From Candidatus Streptomyces philanthi (lineage in GTDB: Bacteria; Actinomycetota; Actinomycetes; Streptomycetales; Streptomycetaceae), in assembly GCA_018114805.1 (NCBI GenBank), contig CP073042.1:1550001-1614000 (forward strand): a stretch of 64,000 bases of DNA, in the 5' to 3' direction. Both the position numbers and the translations under genes were made by a program. Shown piece by piece: positions 10,872 through 20,174 of the stretch. The notes beneath the pieces are model-generated. The model saw nothing but the letters and a program-made list of their open reading frames with translations, had not been told where the DNA came from and made no database searches. Within the stretch, counting starts at the first letter, position 1, and every line of letters starts with the position of its first letter.

Positions 10872-11432
10872 ATGAACAGCGACGTGCAAATCGCCGGGGA
10901 CTGGCTCGACATCCCCCACCTGCTGCCGCCGGTCCCCGCCCACCCGAGCACCGTCTCGGGCTTCGCCCGCCTCGCCCGCACCATCGCCGCCGACCGCGCG
11001 ACCTGGGCCCCGTTGGTCGACTACGACGCGACCAGCCGCTGGTACCACCGGCTGCGCACCGGCCCCGGCTACGAGGTCTGGCTGCTCAGCTGGGTTCCCG
11101 GCCAGGGCAGCGGAGCGCACGACCACGGCCGCTCCAGCGGCGTCTTCACCGTCCTGCGGGGGCCGTTGACCGAGCGCACCGCCTACGGGCAGCGGACGCT
11201 GGGCACCGGCGCGCAGCACGTGATCGCCCCCGGCTACGCGCACGACGTCGTCAACGACTCCCTCGAACCCGCCGTCAGCATGCACGTCTACTTCCCCGGC
11301 CTGACGGACATGCCCTTCCACCTCGGCCAGCCCGGCCGCTCCGCCGTCGGCGAGCCGGCCCTCGCGGCCACGGCGCCCGCCCCGGAGCAGCGGTCCGCAA
11401 GAGCGGCGGCGCTCGGAGCCGGCGGCAACTGA
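10872..11432 (+). CDS. Cysteine dioxygenase-family protein (cupin)
   Basis: A 186-residue cupin that would oxidise cysteine to cysteine sulfinate using Fe(II) and O2. The metal-binding motif is visible at His83 and His85 (GSGAHDHGRSSG) with a third His in AVSMHVYFPG, plus the conserved LRGPLTE strand. Start ATG 10872 is preceded by GAGGAAC at a suitable distance. The final ~35 residues are an Ala-rich tail. It lies immediately upstream of fbiA (62 nt gap) in the same direction and may share its transcript. There are no membrane segments, so it is cytoplasmic. Confidence 0.85.
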   Translation: MNSDVQIAGDWLDIPHLLPPVPAHPSTVSGFARLARTIAADRATWAPLVDYDATSRWYHRLRTGPGYEVWLLSWVPGQGSGAHDHGRSSGVFTVLRGPLTERTAYGQRTLGTGAQHVIAPGYAHDVVNDSLEPAVSMHVYFPGLTDMPFHLGQPGRSAVGEPALAATAPAPEQRSARAAALGAGGN

Positions 11433-11494
11433 GGCCGCCCGCCCGGCGCCGCACCGGACCACGGCGCGCGCCGCGTGACTGACAGACTGTGCCC

Positions 11495-12460
11495 ATGCGC
11501 ATTGTGGTTCTGGCAGGGGGGATCGGCGGCGCCCGGTTCCTACGCGGTCTCAAGTCGGCGGCGCCCGACGCGGACATCACCGTCATCGGCAACACCGGGG
11601 ACGACATCCACCTCTTCGGCCTGAAGGTCTGCCCAGACCTGGACACCGTGATGTACACCCTCGGCGGTGGCATCCACGAGGAGCAGGGCTGGGGTCGGGC
11701 GGACGAGACCTTCGCGGTCAAGGGCGAGTTGGCGGCCTACGGCGTCGGACCCGAGTGGTTCGGGCTCGGCGACCGGGACTTCGCAACGCACATCGTCCGG
11801 ACGCAGATGATCGGCGCCGGCTACCCGCTCAGCGCGGTCACCGAGGCGCTGTGCGCCCGTTGGCAGCCCGGTGTGCGGCTGCTGCCGATGAGCGACGAGC
11901 GGGTCGAGACGCACGTGCTCATCGACGACCCGGAGGCGGAGGGCGGTCGGCGGGCCGTGCACTTCCAGGAGTACTGGGTGCGGCTGCGGGCCTCGGTGCC
12001 CGCGCACGCGGTGGTGCCCGTTGGCGCCGAGCAGTCCAAGCCGGCGCCCGGCGTCCTGGAGGCCATCGCCGCCGCCGACGTCGTGCTCTTCCCGCCGTCC
12101 AACCCCATCGTCAGCGTCGGCACCATCCTGGCCGTGCCCGGGATCAGGGAGGCCATCGCGGACGCGGGCGTGCCGGTGGTGGGCCTGTCCCCGATCGTGG
12201 GCGACGCTCCGGTGCGGGGCATGGCGGACAAGGTGCTGGCCGCCGTCGGCGTGGAGTCCACGGCCGCCGCCGTCGCCGCGCACTACGGCTCGGGGCTGCT
12301 CGACGGCTGGCTAGTGGACACGGTGGACGCGCACGCGACCGCCGAGGTGGAGGCGGCCGGCATTCGCTGCCGGGCCGTGCCGCTGATGATGACCGACCCG
12401 GCCGCCACGGCCCAGATGGCCCGCGAGGCGCTGACCCTGGCCGAGGAGGTGCGGGCGTGA
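11495..12460 (+). CDS. fbiA: 2-phospho-L-lactate transferase FbiA/CofD (coenzyme F420 biosynthesis)
   Basis: A 321-residue CofD/FbiA enzyme. It joins the phospholactyl or phosphoenolpyruvyl group from its GDP-activated donor to the deazaflavin Fo, making (dehydro-)F420-0. The N-terminus [19 protein letters not shown] is the family's nucleotide-binding start, followed by [20 protein letters not shown] and, later, [17 protein letters not shown] 11495 was chosen over the upstream GTG 11489 because the family begins at MRIVVLAGG. Its stop overlaps the start of fbiB by 4 nt (GTGA), so the two are translationally coupled. The frame is intact and full length. Confidence 0.95.
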   Translation: MRIVVLAGGIGGARFLRGLKSAAPDADITVIGNTGDDIHLFGLKVCPDLDTVMYTLGGGIHEEQGWGRADETFAVKGELAAYGVGPEWFGLGDRDFATHIVRTQMIGAGYPLSAVTEALCARWQPGVRLLPMSDERVETHVLIDDPEAEGGRRAVHFQEYWVRLRASVPAHAVVPVGAEQSKPAPGVLEAIAAADVVLFPPSNPIVSVGTILAVPGIREAIADAGVPVVGLSPIVGDAPVRGMADKVLAAVGVESTAAAVAAHYGSGLLDGWLVDTVDAHATAEVEAAGIRCRAVPLMMTDPAATAQMAREALTLAEEVRA

Positions 12461-13836
12461 GCGGCTCCGCGCCGGCGGGGACCGCCGGACCAGCCAGATC
12501 CGCCGGGCCGGCCGGGCCCGCGGCCTTCCGGGTGTGGGCGCTGCCGGGCATCCCCGAGGTGCGGCCCGGCGACTCGCTCGCCAAGCTGATCGCCGCCGCG
12601 GCGATCAGCCCCGAACTGCCGGGGCTCGCCGACGGCGACGTCCTCATCGTCACCTCCAAGGTCGTCAGCAAGGCGGAGGGGCGGGTCGTGCGTGCCGACG
12701 ACCGGGAGGCGGCCATCGACGCCGAGACAGTGCGCGTCGTCGCCCGGCGCGGCGCGCTGCGGATCGTGGAGAACCGCAACGGCTTCGTGATGGCCGCCGC
12801 CGGCGTGGACGCCTCCAACACCCCGGCCAGCACCGTGCTGTTGCTGCCCGCCGATCCGGACGCCTCGGCCCGGGCCATCCGCACGGAGCTGCGCGAGGCG
12901 CTCGGCGTCGACGTAGGCGTCGTGATCACCGACACCTTCGGGCGACCCTGGCGCGCCGGGCTGACGGACGTGGCCATCGGCGCCGCGGGCCTGCGCGTCC
13001 TGGACGACCTGCGCGGCGGCACCGACGAGCACGGCAACCCGCTCGCGGTCACCGTCGTGGCCACCGGCGACGAACTGGCCGCCGCCGGCGACCTCGTCAA
13101 GGGCAAGGCCAGCGGCTGCCCCGTCGCGGTGCTGCGCGGACTGCCGCGCCTGGTGGGCGGGGCCGCCGACCCGACCGAGGTCGGGGCGCGGGCCCTGGTG
13201 CGCTCCGCCGCCGACGACATGTTCCGGCTCGGCACGTCGGAGGCCGTACGGGAGGCGGTGACGCTGCGGCGTACGGTGCGCGAGTTCACCGACGCGCCGG
13301 TGGACGGGGCGGCGGTGCGGCGCGCGGTCACCGCCGCGGTCACCGCGCCCGCCCCGCACCACGCCACGCCCTGGCGGTTCGTGCTGCTGGAGAGCGCCGA
13401 GGCGCGTACCGAACTGCTCGACGCGATGCGCGAGGCGTGGATCGCCGACCTGCGGGCCGACGGTTTCGGCGAGGAGAGCATCGCCAGGCGGATACGCCGC
13501 GGGGACGTGCTGCGCCGCGCCCCGTACCTGGTCGTACCGTGCCTGGTCGCCGACGGCGCGCACGCCTACCCGGACGAGCGGCGGGCCAGCGCCGAGCGCG
13601 AGATGTTCGTGGTCGCGGCCGGCGCCGGTGTGCAGAACCTGCTGGTCGCGCTGGCCGGCGAGGGGTTCGGCTCGGCCTGGGTCTCCTCCACGATGTTCTG
13701 CCGCGACGTGGTGCGCGGCGTGCTGGAGCTGCCGGCGAACTGGGACCCGCTGGGCGCGGTGGCCGTCGGCCGCCCGGCCGCCCCGCCCGCCGCCCGCCCG
13801 CCCCGCGAGGCGTCGGCCTTCATCGAGGTGCGCTAA
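12457..13836 (+). CDS. fbiB: Bifunctional F420 gamma-glutamyl ligase / nitroreductase-like FbiB
   Basis: A 459-residue two-domain FbiB. Residues ~20-265 are the CofE-like ligase that adds gamma-linked glutamates to F420-0 ([33 protein letters not shown]). Residues ~270-459 are an FMN-binding nitroreductase-fold domain ([40 protein letters not shown]) that reduces dehydro-F420. The start is GTG 12457, overlapping the fbiA stop, with a strong GAGGAGG site. The first ~20 residues are Ala/Gly/Pro rich. The fusion is the normal actinobacterial form. The frame is intact. Confidence 0.95.
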   Translation: MSGSAPAGTAGPARSAGPAGPAAFRVWALPGIPEVRPGDSLAKLIAAAAISPELPGLADGDVLIVTSKVVSKAEGRVVRADDREAAIDAETVRVVARRGALRIVENRNGFVMAAAGVDASNTPASTVLLLPADPDASARAIRTELREALGVDVGVVITDTFGRPWRAGLTDVAIGAAGLRVLDDLRGGTDEHGNPLAVTVVATGDELAAAGDLVKGKASGCPVAVLRGLPRLVGGAADPTEVGARALVRSAADDMFRLGTSEAVREAVTLRRTVREFTDAPVDGAAVRRAVTAAVTAPAPHHATPWRFVLLESAEARTELLDAMREAWIADLRADGFGEESIARRIRRGDVLRRAPYLVVPCLVADGAHAYPDERRASAEREMFVVAAGAGVQNLLVALAGEGFGSAWVSSTMFCRDVVRGVLELPANWDPLGAVAVGRPAAPPAARPPREASAFIEVR

Positions 13837-13900
13837 CGGCACGGGGTGCGGGCCGGCGACGACCGGCTCGCACCGCGCGCCGCACGGGGGCGGGCGCGGC

Positions 13901-14807
13901 TCACAGGGCCCGGATGTCGCCCGGCGAGAAGCGCGGCGCGCGGCGCGGCGGGACGACGCCGGCGAGCAGGATCAGCCGACAGGCGCGGTAGCGCTGGTCC
14001 GCGTACGGGGCGAGCAGTTCCAGCATGGCGGCGTCGTCGGTGCCGCGCCGGCCGGTGAGGGCGTAGCCGACGATGCGGGGCAGGTGCAGGTCGCCGACGG
14101 TGACCGCGTCCGGGGCGCCGTTGCTGCGCTGGAGCACCTCGGCCGCCATCCACGGGCCGATGCCGGGCACGGCCTGGAGCCGGGCCATGGCCTGCGGCAG
14201 CTCCATCGACGCCGCCTCTTCGAGCCGGCCGGCCACCCGGGCGGCGCGTACGACCGCGGCCGACCGCTTGCCGTCCACGCCCAGCCCGGTGCCACTCCCA
14301 GGACGGGATCAGCGCCCAGCCACGGGCATCGGGCATCACCCGCAGCCGCGTCTCAGGTCCCGGCGCGGGCTCGCCGTGCCGCCACAGCAGCAGCCGTCAG
14401 GCGCGGTACGCCTCGTCGCTGGTGACCTTCTGCTCCAGGATCGAGGGGACCAGCGACTCCAGCACCAGGCCGGTGCGGATCAGCCGCAGACCCGGGTGGC
14501 GGCGGTGCGCCTCGTGGACCAGGCGGTGGCGGGGGCGGAAGCGGGGCGGGTCGTCGTCGGCGCCGAGCAGGGCGGGCAACCGGTCGAGCAGCCAGTCGGC
14601 GCCCGCGCCCCACGCCTGGGCCTCGACGGCGCCACCGTGGCGCGCGAGGCGGATCGTGCCGGGGCCCTGCGGCGTGCGCGAGGCCCGCCAGACCGCCCCG
14701 TCGGCGGCCACCCGGAACGCCGGATCGCCCGGCCCCCGGCGCAACACGCCGAGGTTGCGCACCAGGTCGTACGGGCCTGGCGGGACCCAGGTGCGGGTGG
14801 CGGACAT
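13901..14807 (-). pseudogene. DNA-3-methyladenine glycosylase (AlkA-type, HhH-GPD) with in-frame TGA and a frameshift
   Basis: An AlkA-like base-excision glycosylase removing alkylated purines. The N-terminal half (ATG 14807, MSATRTWVPPGPYDL) leads to VLESLVPSILEQKV, the helix preceding the HhH motif. The C-terminal part has LQAVPGIGPWMAAEVLQRS, the helix-hairpin-helix, followed by VGDLHLPR with the catalytic Asp. Two lesions separate them. A TGA at 14397-14399 falls in the same frame where this family has Trp (EAYRA-stop-RLLLWRHGEP). A one-base excess in the run at 14279-14283 shifts the frame before VDGKRSAAVV. The first is a single G-to-A change on the coding strand. As written, no full protein is made. 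Confidence 0.85.
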
Positions 14808-14873
14808 CTGGCCAGGGTACGTGGCCGGGCCACTGGCCCGGTGCCTTCGCCGGCGCCTTCCCCCGCGCCGCGG

Positions 14874-15956
14874 CTACTGGTCGGAGGAGAAGCGCACCGC
14901 GCCGGTGGGGATGGCCACGTCGCACCAGACCCGCATGCCGTCGCGCAGTTCGTTGTCGGCGCCCACCGAGGCGCCGTCGCCGACGACCGCGCCGTCCAGG
15001 ATGGTACGGGCCCCGATCCGGGCGCCCGCGCCGATCAGCGAGTCGCGCACCCGCGCGCCCTCGCCCACGACCGCGCCGGCGAGCACGGTGCTGCCCTCGA
15101 CCCGGGCGCCCGCGCCGATCCAGGCGTCGGCGCCGATCACGGTCCCGCCGGTCAGCTTCGCGTCCTCGGCGACCTGCGCCCCCGCGAGCACCAGCCGGTC
15201 CCCGCGACGCCCGGGCAGGGCCGGCGAGGGGGCGCGGCCGAGCACGAGGTCGACCGCGCCGCGCACGAAGGCCTGCGAGGTGCCGAGGTCGAGCCAGTAC
15301 GTGGAGTCCACCAGGCCCTGGAAGTGCGCGCCGGCGGCGAGCAGCCCGGGGAAGGTCTCGCGCTCCACGGAGACGGGCCGGCCGGTGGGTATGGAGTCGA
15401 TCACCGAGCGGTTGAAGACGTAGGCGCCCGCGTTGATCTGGTCGGTGACCATGTCCTCGGGGGTCTGCGGCTTCTCCAGGAAGGCCGTGACCCGCCCGCT
15501 CGCGTCGGTGGGCGCCAGGCCGTACGCGCGCGGGTCGGTGACCCGGGTCAGGTGCAGCGAGACGTCGGCGCCGGTGCGCTGGTGGGTCTCGACCAGGGAG
15601 GTGATGTCGAGCCCGGTGAGAATGTCGCCGTTGAAGATCAGCACCGGGTCGTTCGGGCCGGAGCGCAGCCGCGCGGCCACGTTGCGGATGGCGCCGACGG
15701 TGCCGAGCGGCTCGCGTTCGGTCACGTACTCCAGGTGCAGCCCCAGCTGTGAGCCGTCGCCGAAGTAGGGCTCGAAGACCTCGACGAGGTAGGACGTCGC
15801 GAGTACGACGTGCTCGACGCCCGCGGCGCGGGCGCGGGCGAGCTGATGCGCGAGGAAGGGCACGCCCGCCGCCGGGACCATGGGCTTGGGCGTGTGGACG
15901 GTCAGCGGGCGCAGCGGAGTGCCCTTGCCGCCGACGAGGAGGATCGCTTCTGTCAC
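14874..15956 (-). CDS. NDP-sugar synthase, mannose-1-phosphate guanylyltransferase-like
   Basis: A 360-residue nucleotidyltransferase. The N-terminal GT-A-like domain has LLVGGKGTPLRPLTVHTPKP, PVLIFNGDILTGLD and INAGAYVFNRS. The C-terminal part (~residues 255-345) is a left-handed beta-helix of hexapeptide-like repeats (GAGARVEGSTVLAGAVVGEGA). It would make GDP-mannose or a related NDP-sugar for wall polymers, next to cell-envelope genes. The activating signature is GTPLRPL rather than the general GTRLRPL, and PLGTVGA replaces the usual PLGTGGA. The first may be a streptomycete variant. Start ATG 15956 (MTEAILLVGG) is conserved. It is convergent to the F420 genes. Confidence 0.85.
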   Translation of the reverse strand: MTEAILLVGGKGTPLRPLTVHTPKPMVPAAGVPFLAHQLARARAAGVEHVVLATSYLVEVFEPYFGDGSQLGLHLEYVTEREPLGTVGAIRNVAARLRSGPNDPVLIFNGDILTGLDITSLVETHQRTGADVSLHLTRVTDPRAYGLAPTDASGRVTAFLEKPQTPEDMVTDQINAGAYVFNRSVIDSIPTGRPVSVERETFPGLLAAGAHFQGLVDSTYWLDLGTSQAFVRGAVDLVLGRAPSPALPGRRGDRLVLAGAQVAEDAKLTGGTVIGADAWIGAGARVEGSTVLAGAVVGEGARVRDSLIGAGARIGARTILDGAVVGDGASVGADNELRDGMRVWCDVAIPTGAVRFSSDQ

Positions 15957-16111
15957 CTGGTCGTCTCTGCTTCCTGCGGGGCGCTTCGCTGCGGGCTGGC
16001 TCGCCCCCGGGCGGTGGGCCCGGGGGAGGTCGGCGGCCAGTGTATGCAGAGGTCGCGGCCCGGTTCGCGTCGGTCAGCCGAGACGGCTCGGGGTGGGCGG
16101 CGCCGAGGGCG

Positions 16112-17610
16112 TCACCGCCCCTGGAGCTGGGCCGCGACGTAGCGGGCCGCTCCGAGCTGGCCGTAGAGCTGCGTTCCCGGGCAGTCGGTGGTAAAGCCGT
16201 CCCGGTGCCCGGAGATCACCTTGAGCCGCACGGTGACGCCATTGCGGTACTTGTTGCTCCCGCCGGAGACCAGGTAGGTGCTGCCGCCGGGTTGCGGCCG
16301 TGCAGGCCGAACTTCCACGCTGTGAGCCTGGCCACGGCACGCACCGCGGCTTTCGGGGGCGTGGACCGGGAAGTAGGTGCCCAGGACGGCGATGCCGGTG
16401 CTGTTCGAGTTGAAGCCGAGGGTGTGGGCGCCGAGCACCGGCTTGCCGGGGCCGCCGGCGCGGCCCTCGTAGATGTTGCCGCACTTGTCAACGAGAAAAT
16501 TGTAGCCCAGGTCCCGCCAACCGCTGCTCTTGACGTGGTAGCGGTAGATGCTGCGGATGACCGAGGGCGCCTGCGCGCAGCGGTAGTTGTTGCCCGTGGC
16601 GCTGTGGTGCACGAAGGCGGCCTTGACGGTCCTGGTGTAGCCGAGCCGGCGTTCGCGCAGCCGCTCGTCGGCGCTCCAGCCCTTGCGCAGGATGATGCGG
16701 GGCCGTGGGGCGAGGTACCGCCTCCCGTCGCGCCGCGCCTCCTCCTCGTCGGTCTCGGCCGCGAGGACGAGGTCGGCGGCGGCGCTGCGGGTCTGGTCGA
16801 GGACCAGGTTGTCGGTCGTCGCCTCGGCCGCGGACTGGTCGGGCTGGTCCGGCTGCTGCCCCGGCTGGTCGGGCTGGTCGGGTGCCTGCGGCTCGGTGGG
16901 GTCGGCCGCGTCGCTGTTCTGGTCACCGTGTTGGTCGCCGTTCTGGGCCGCTGGGCCGTCGGCGGGGCCGACCTTGGTGGCGGGGTCGGCCGGGCCCGCG
17001 GTCTTGGCCGTGGCCGCCGGTCGCGGGTCGCCGGGGTGCACCAGTTCCAGGCGCAGGCCGCTGGGCAGCGGTCCGGCGGCGTGCCGGTCGGTCGGCGCGT
17101 GCGGGCGGTCGGGCGCGGGCCGCGCGTGCGGCCGGACGCGGAGCTGCACGCCGTCCGAGTCGCCGACCCACAGCGGGGCGGTGGCACCGCGCACCCGTCC
17201 GGCGCGCCAGTCGGCGGCGTCGAGGTCGGGGGCGTCGTCGCTGTGCGTCTCGACGTCCTGCCAGCCCGACCAGCGGTCGGTGCCGGCGGCCCGGGTGCGG
17301 ACCCTGCACCTGGCCGTGCAGGTCGGCCCGGACGTCGTCCCAGACGACGCCGACGAGGGAGAAGGGCCGCACCTTCCGCGCCGTGATGCCGTACTCGGGC
17401 TCCACGTTCGCGCGGCCGGGGCTCGACGCCGGCCGGGCCAGCGGGGGACAGCGGCAGCGACTGGGTGCTGCCGGGCAGTGCCGCGCTAGCGGGCGCGGCG
17501 TGAGGCGCGGCGGTGGGGGGGGCGGCTATGGCCCCCTGGCCGGGGGTCAACGGGAGGGCCAGGGCGGCCGTGCACGCGACGCCGACCGTGGAAGCTAGGG
17601 TTGCAGGCAT
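16112..17610 (-). pseudogene. Secreted N-acetylmuramoyl-L-alanine amidase (PGRP-type) with four frameshifts
   Basis: An exported peptidoglycan amidase of about 498 residues once corrected. The signal peptide is at MPATLASTVGVACTAALALP. A jelly-roll-like region follows (VEPEYGITARKVRPFSLVGV), then an Asp/Gln/Pro-rich linker (DQPDQPGQQPDQPDQ). The C-terminal PGRP/Amidase_2 domain has Zn ligands visible in AAFVHHSATGNNYRC and SGHRDGFTTDCPG (His, His, Cys). The coding sequence changes frame four times: in the C-run near 17440, at GGG near 17300, in the C-run near 16350 and at the G-run near 16290. Each is repaired by adding or removing one base. The last two compensate each other. This pattern looks more like homopolymer miscalls than decay. 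Confidence 0.85.
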
Positions 17611-17746
17611 ACCGAAATGCTCGATATCTCAGACATATCTGTCTATTCGAAAGATGACGGTCGGTAGTCGGGAACGCCCGTCACCGTCCCTGGCACTGCC
17701 CCGGGCTGACTGCCCGCTAGCACGCCCGGCGCATACCCTTGCGGCG

Positions 17747-18517
17747 ATGAACGCCACCGATCGCACCCCCGCCGACCTGCTGCAATCCGCACTCGCCGCG
17801 GACCCGGCGCGCCCCCTTGTGACCTTCTACGACGACGCCACGGGCGAGCGCGTCGAACTGTCCGTGGCCACCTTCGCCAATTGGGTGGCGAAGACCGCCA
17901 ACCTGCTCCAGGGCGACCTCGCCGCCGAGCCCGGCGACCGGCTCGCGCTGCTGCTGCCCGCCCACTGGCAGAGCGCGGTATGGCTGCTGGCCTGCTCCTC
18001 CACCGGAGTGGTCGCCGAGGTCGGAGGCGACCCGGCCGCCGCCGACCTGATGGTCAGCGGCCCGGAGACGCTGGACGCGGCGCGCGCCTGCTCCGGGGAG
18101 CGCGTCGCGCTGAGCCTGCGCCCGCTGGGCGCGCGCTTCCCGCAGGTGCCGCAGGGGTTCATCGACTACGCGGTGGAAGTGCCGGCGCAGGGCGACCGAT
18201 TCGCCCCCTTCGCCCCGGTGGACCCGACGGCTCCGGCGCTCGTGGTGGGGGCCGACGGCCCCGCGCTGTCCGGGGTCGAGGTCGTCGAACGGGCCCGGGC
18301 CGACGCCGCGCGGCGCGGCCTCGAACCCGGCGCGCGCCTGCTGTCGAGCATGCCGTACGACACCTGGGACGGCCTGTCCGCCGGGCTGCTGGCGCCGCTG
18401 GCCGCGGGCGGCTCCGTGGTGCTCTGCCGCAACCTGGACCGGCTCAGCCCCGCCGAGGTCGACCAGCGCCGGGCGAGCGAGCGCGTCACGGCGATGGCCA
18501 CCGCTCCGGCGAACTGA
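17747..18517 (+). CDS. TIGR03089 family protein (AMP-binding-enzyme-like)
   Basis: A 256-residue actinobacterial protein resembling the N-terminal part of acyl-CoA synthetase/AMP-binding enzymes, but far too short to adenylate by itself. MNATDRTPADLLQSALAADP opens the protein, with TFYDDATGERVELSV, LLQGDLAAEPGDRLALLLPA and LLAPLAAGGSVVLCRNLD further on. ATG 17747 starts the conserved region. The genes face away from the amidase gene across a 137-bp lower-GC promoter gap. It lies just upstream of the LCP cluster. Biochemical role unknown. Confidence 0.8.
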   Translation: MNATDRTPADLLQSALAADPARPLVTFYDDATGERVELSVATFANWVAKTANLLQGDLAAEPGDRLALLLPAHWQSAVWLLACSSTGVVAEVGGDPAAADLMVSGPETLDAARACSGERVALSLRPLGARFPQVPQGFIDYAVEVPAQGDRFAPFAPVDPTAPALVVGADGPALSGVEVVERARADAARRGLEPGARLLSSMPYDTWDGLSAGLLAPLAAGGSVVLCRNLDRLSPAEVDQRRASERVTAMATAPAN

Positions 18518-18753
18518 GCCGACGGTCCGGGTGCGCGGCGCAGCCGGGGGGTCGCCGGTCCCGCCGTCGGGACATCCCGGGTAGCCCGTCCGGCGCACCG
18601 TGGGGCCGGACCGCAGGCCGGGGCGGGCCGTGGGGGCGATGATCGTCGTGACGCACCACCACGCGCGGGGCCGACGCGTTCGCTCCAGTGACCGATCGCC
18701 CCACGCGCCGCGGACTCCGCGGGGGGCAAGGCCCGCGGGGGAAGGACCCCGAC

Positions 18754-19955
18754 GTGAGCGAGCGCCCCACCGACCCGGAAGCAGACAGCCACCGCCGTCC
18801 GGCCCGCCGGCGCCGCGCCAGCGCCACTGGCTGCGCTGGACGGCGGTGACCGCCTCCGTCCTGGTGCTGCTCGTGGCCGGCGCGGGCTGGGTGCTGTACG
18901 AGCGCCTGAACGGCAACATCACCACCGACAGCGACACGGCGGAGCTGCTGCGCAAGTACGAGGCCGAGCGGCCGACGGTGCTGGTCAAGGGCGCCCAGAA
19001 CATCCTGCTCACCGGCAGCGACGACCGCGGCGGACCCAACGGCAGGTACGGCCGCGACTGGAGCACCCAGCGCTCGGACACCGCGATCGTGCTGCACCTG
19101 TCCCGTGACCGGGACCGCGCCACCGCGGTGAGCATCCCGCGCGACCTGATGGTGCGCATCCCGCACTGCGAGCGGCCCGGCGGCAAACGGCAGCGGGCGA
19201 CGTTCGGACAGTTCAACTACGCCTTCGAGAAGGCCGGGGCGGCCTGCACGATCCGTACCGTCGAGCAGCTCACGGGCGTGCGGATCGACCACCACATGAT
19301 CGTGGACTTCGAGGGCTTCAAGCGGCTGGTCAACGCGGTGGGCGGGGTCCAGGTGCGCCTCGCGGCGCCGATGCGGGACGCGAAGGCGCGGGTGGACCTG
19401 CCGGCGGGGCGCCAGGTGCTGGACGGCGAACAGGCGCTCGACTTCGTACGCGCCCGCTACACGCTCGGCAACGGCAGCGACACCCAGCGGATCGCGCGCC
19501 AGCAGGCGTTCATGAGTTCCCTGGTGCGCGAGGTGCGGAGCAGCGGGGTGCTGCTCAACCCGACGAAGCTGTACCCGGTCCTCGACGCGGCCACCTCCAC
19601 CCTGACCACGGACCCCGGCCTGGACTCGTTGCGAGATCTGTACAACCTGGTGCGTGGTGTCAGGGAGATTCCGTCGGACAAGGTCGATTTCCTCACCGTG
19701 CCGCGGCGCGCCTTCCGCCACAACGCCGCGCGCGACGAACTCGTACAGCCGGACGCGGACCGGCTCTTTGCCCAACTACGGGAAGACCGTCCGGTGACGA
19801 TCCGGCGAAGCACGGTCGAAGCGGCCGACAACGCCGATGGGAGGAAGGGCACGAAGGTCGACAAAGCCGATATTTCACCCGGCGACACGTCCCCGGGCGC
19901 CGCCTCCCCCGGACCAGCGCCGGCCGCACGTGGGCTGTGTGAGAAGAGAAAGTGA
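18754..19955 (+). CDS. LCP-family (LytR-CpsA-Psr) protein 1
   Basis: A membrane-anchored LCP phosphotransferase-type protein that would ligate glycopolymers to peptidoglycan. One transmembrane segment (TAVTASVLVLLVAGAGWVLY) is followed by the extracytoplasmic LCP domain: NILLTGSDDR, SDTAIVLHLSRD, ATAVSIPRDLMVRIP with the conserved Arg, then DFEGFKRLVNAVGGV and ALDFVRARYTL. GTG 18754 (MSERPTDPEADSH) has a GAAGGA ribosome site, but joining it to the membrane segment needs a one-base frame correction near 18790-18830. The uninterrupted frame would have to start at ATG 18639, without a site. It is followed by four more LCP genes in the next 10 kb. Confidence 0.85.
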
Positions 19956-19992
19956 AAAACTCCGCCGGACCGTGTCACGGCGCCGAATGGAT

Positions 19993-20039
19993 TGGGCAAA
20001 TTGCCCAGTTGTAGGAACGCGCGAACGGGCACCGGCGTC
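19993..20039 (+). promoter_or_regulatory. Promoter region of LCP 2: 15-bp palindrome and SigE-like boxes
   Basis: TGGGCAAATTGCCCA (19993-20007) is a perfect palindrome around a central A. Seven bases later comes GGAAC (20014-20018), then 17 bp, then CGTC (20036-20039). This resembles the GGAAC/CGTC boxes used by the envelope-stress sigma factor SigE of streptomycetes. Recognition is inferred from consensus only. Confidence 0.35.
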
Positions 20040-20174
20040 GCTGCCGAATGAAGTTGGCGGATAGTGTGAGCGATCCGGAGCGCTGGACCAGGCTTTTCCG
20101 CGCGCTGCAGTAAACGATTGACCGCGCGCCGAGGGGGAGGCGCTGCGTGGCACCGACGGAGGACACAGACGACC

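Noticed and set aside
10872..13836. Secondary-metabolite gene cluster around F420 genes
   Set aside because: No polyketide, peptide-synthetase or terpene genes; F420 genes are core metabolism in this genus.
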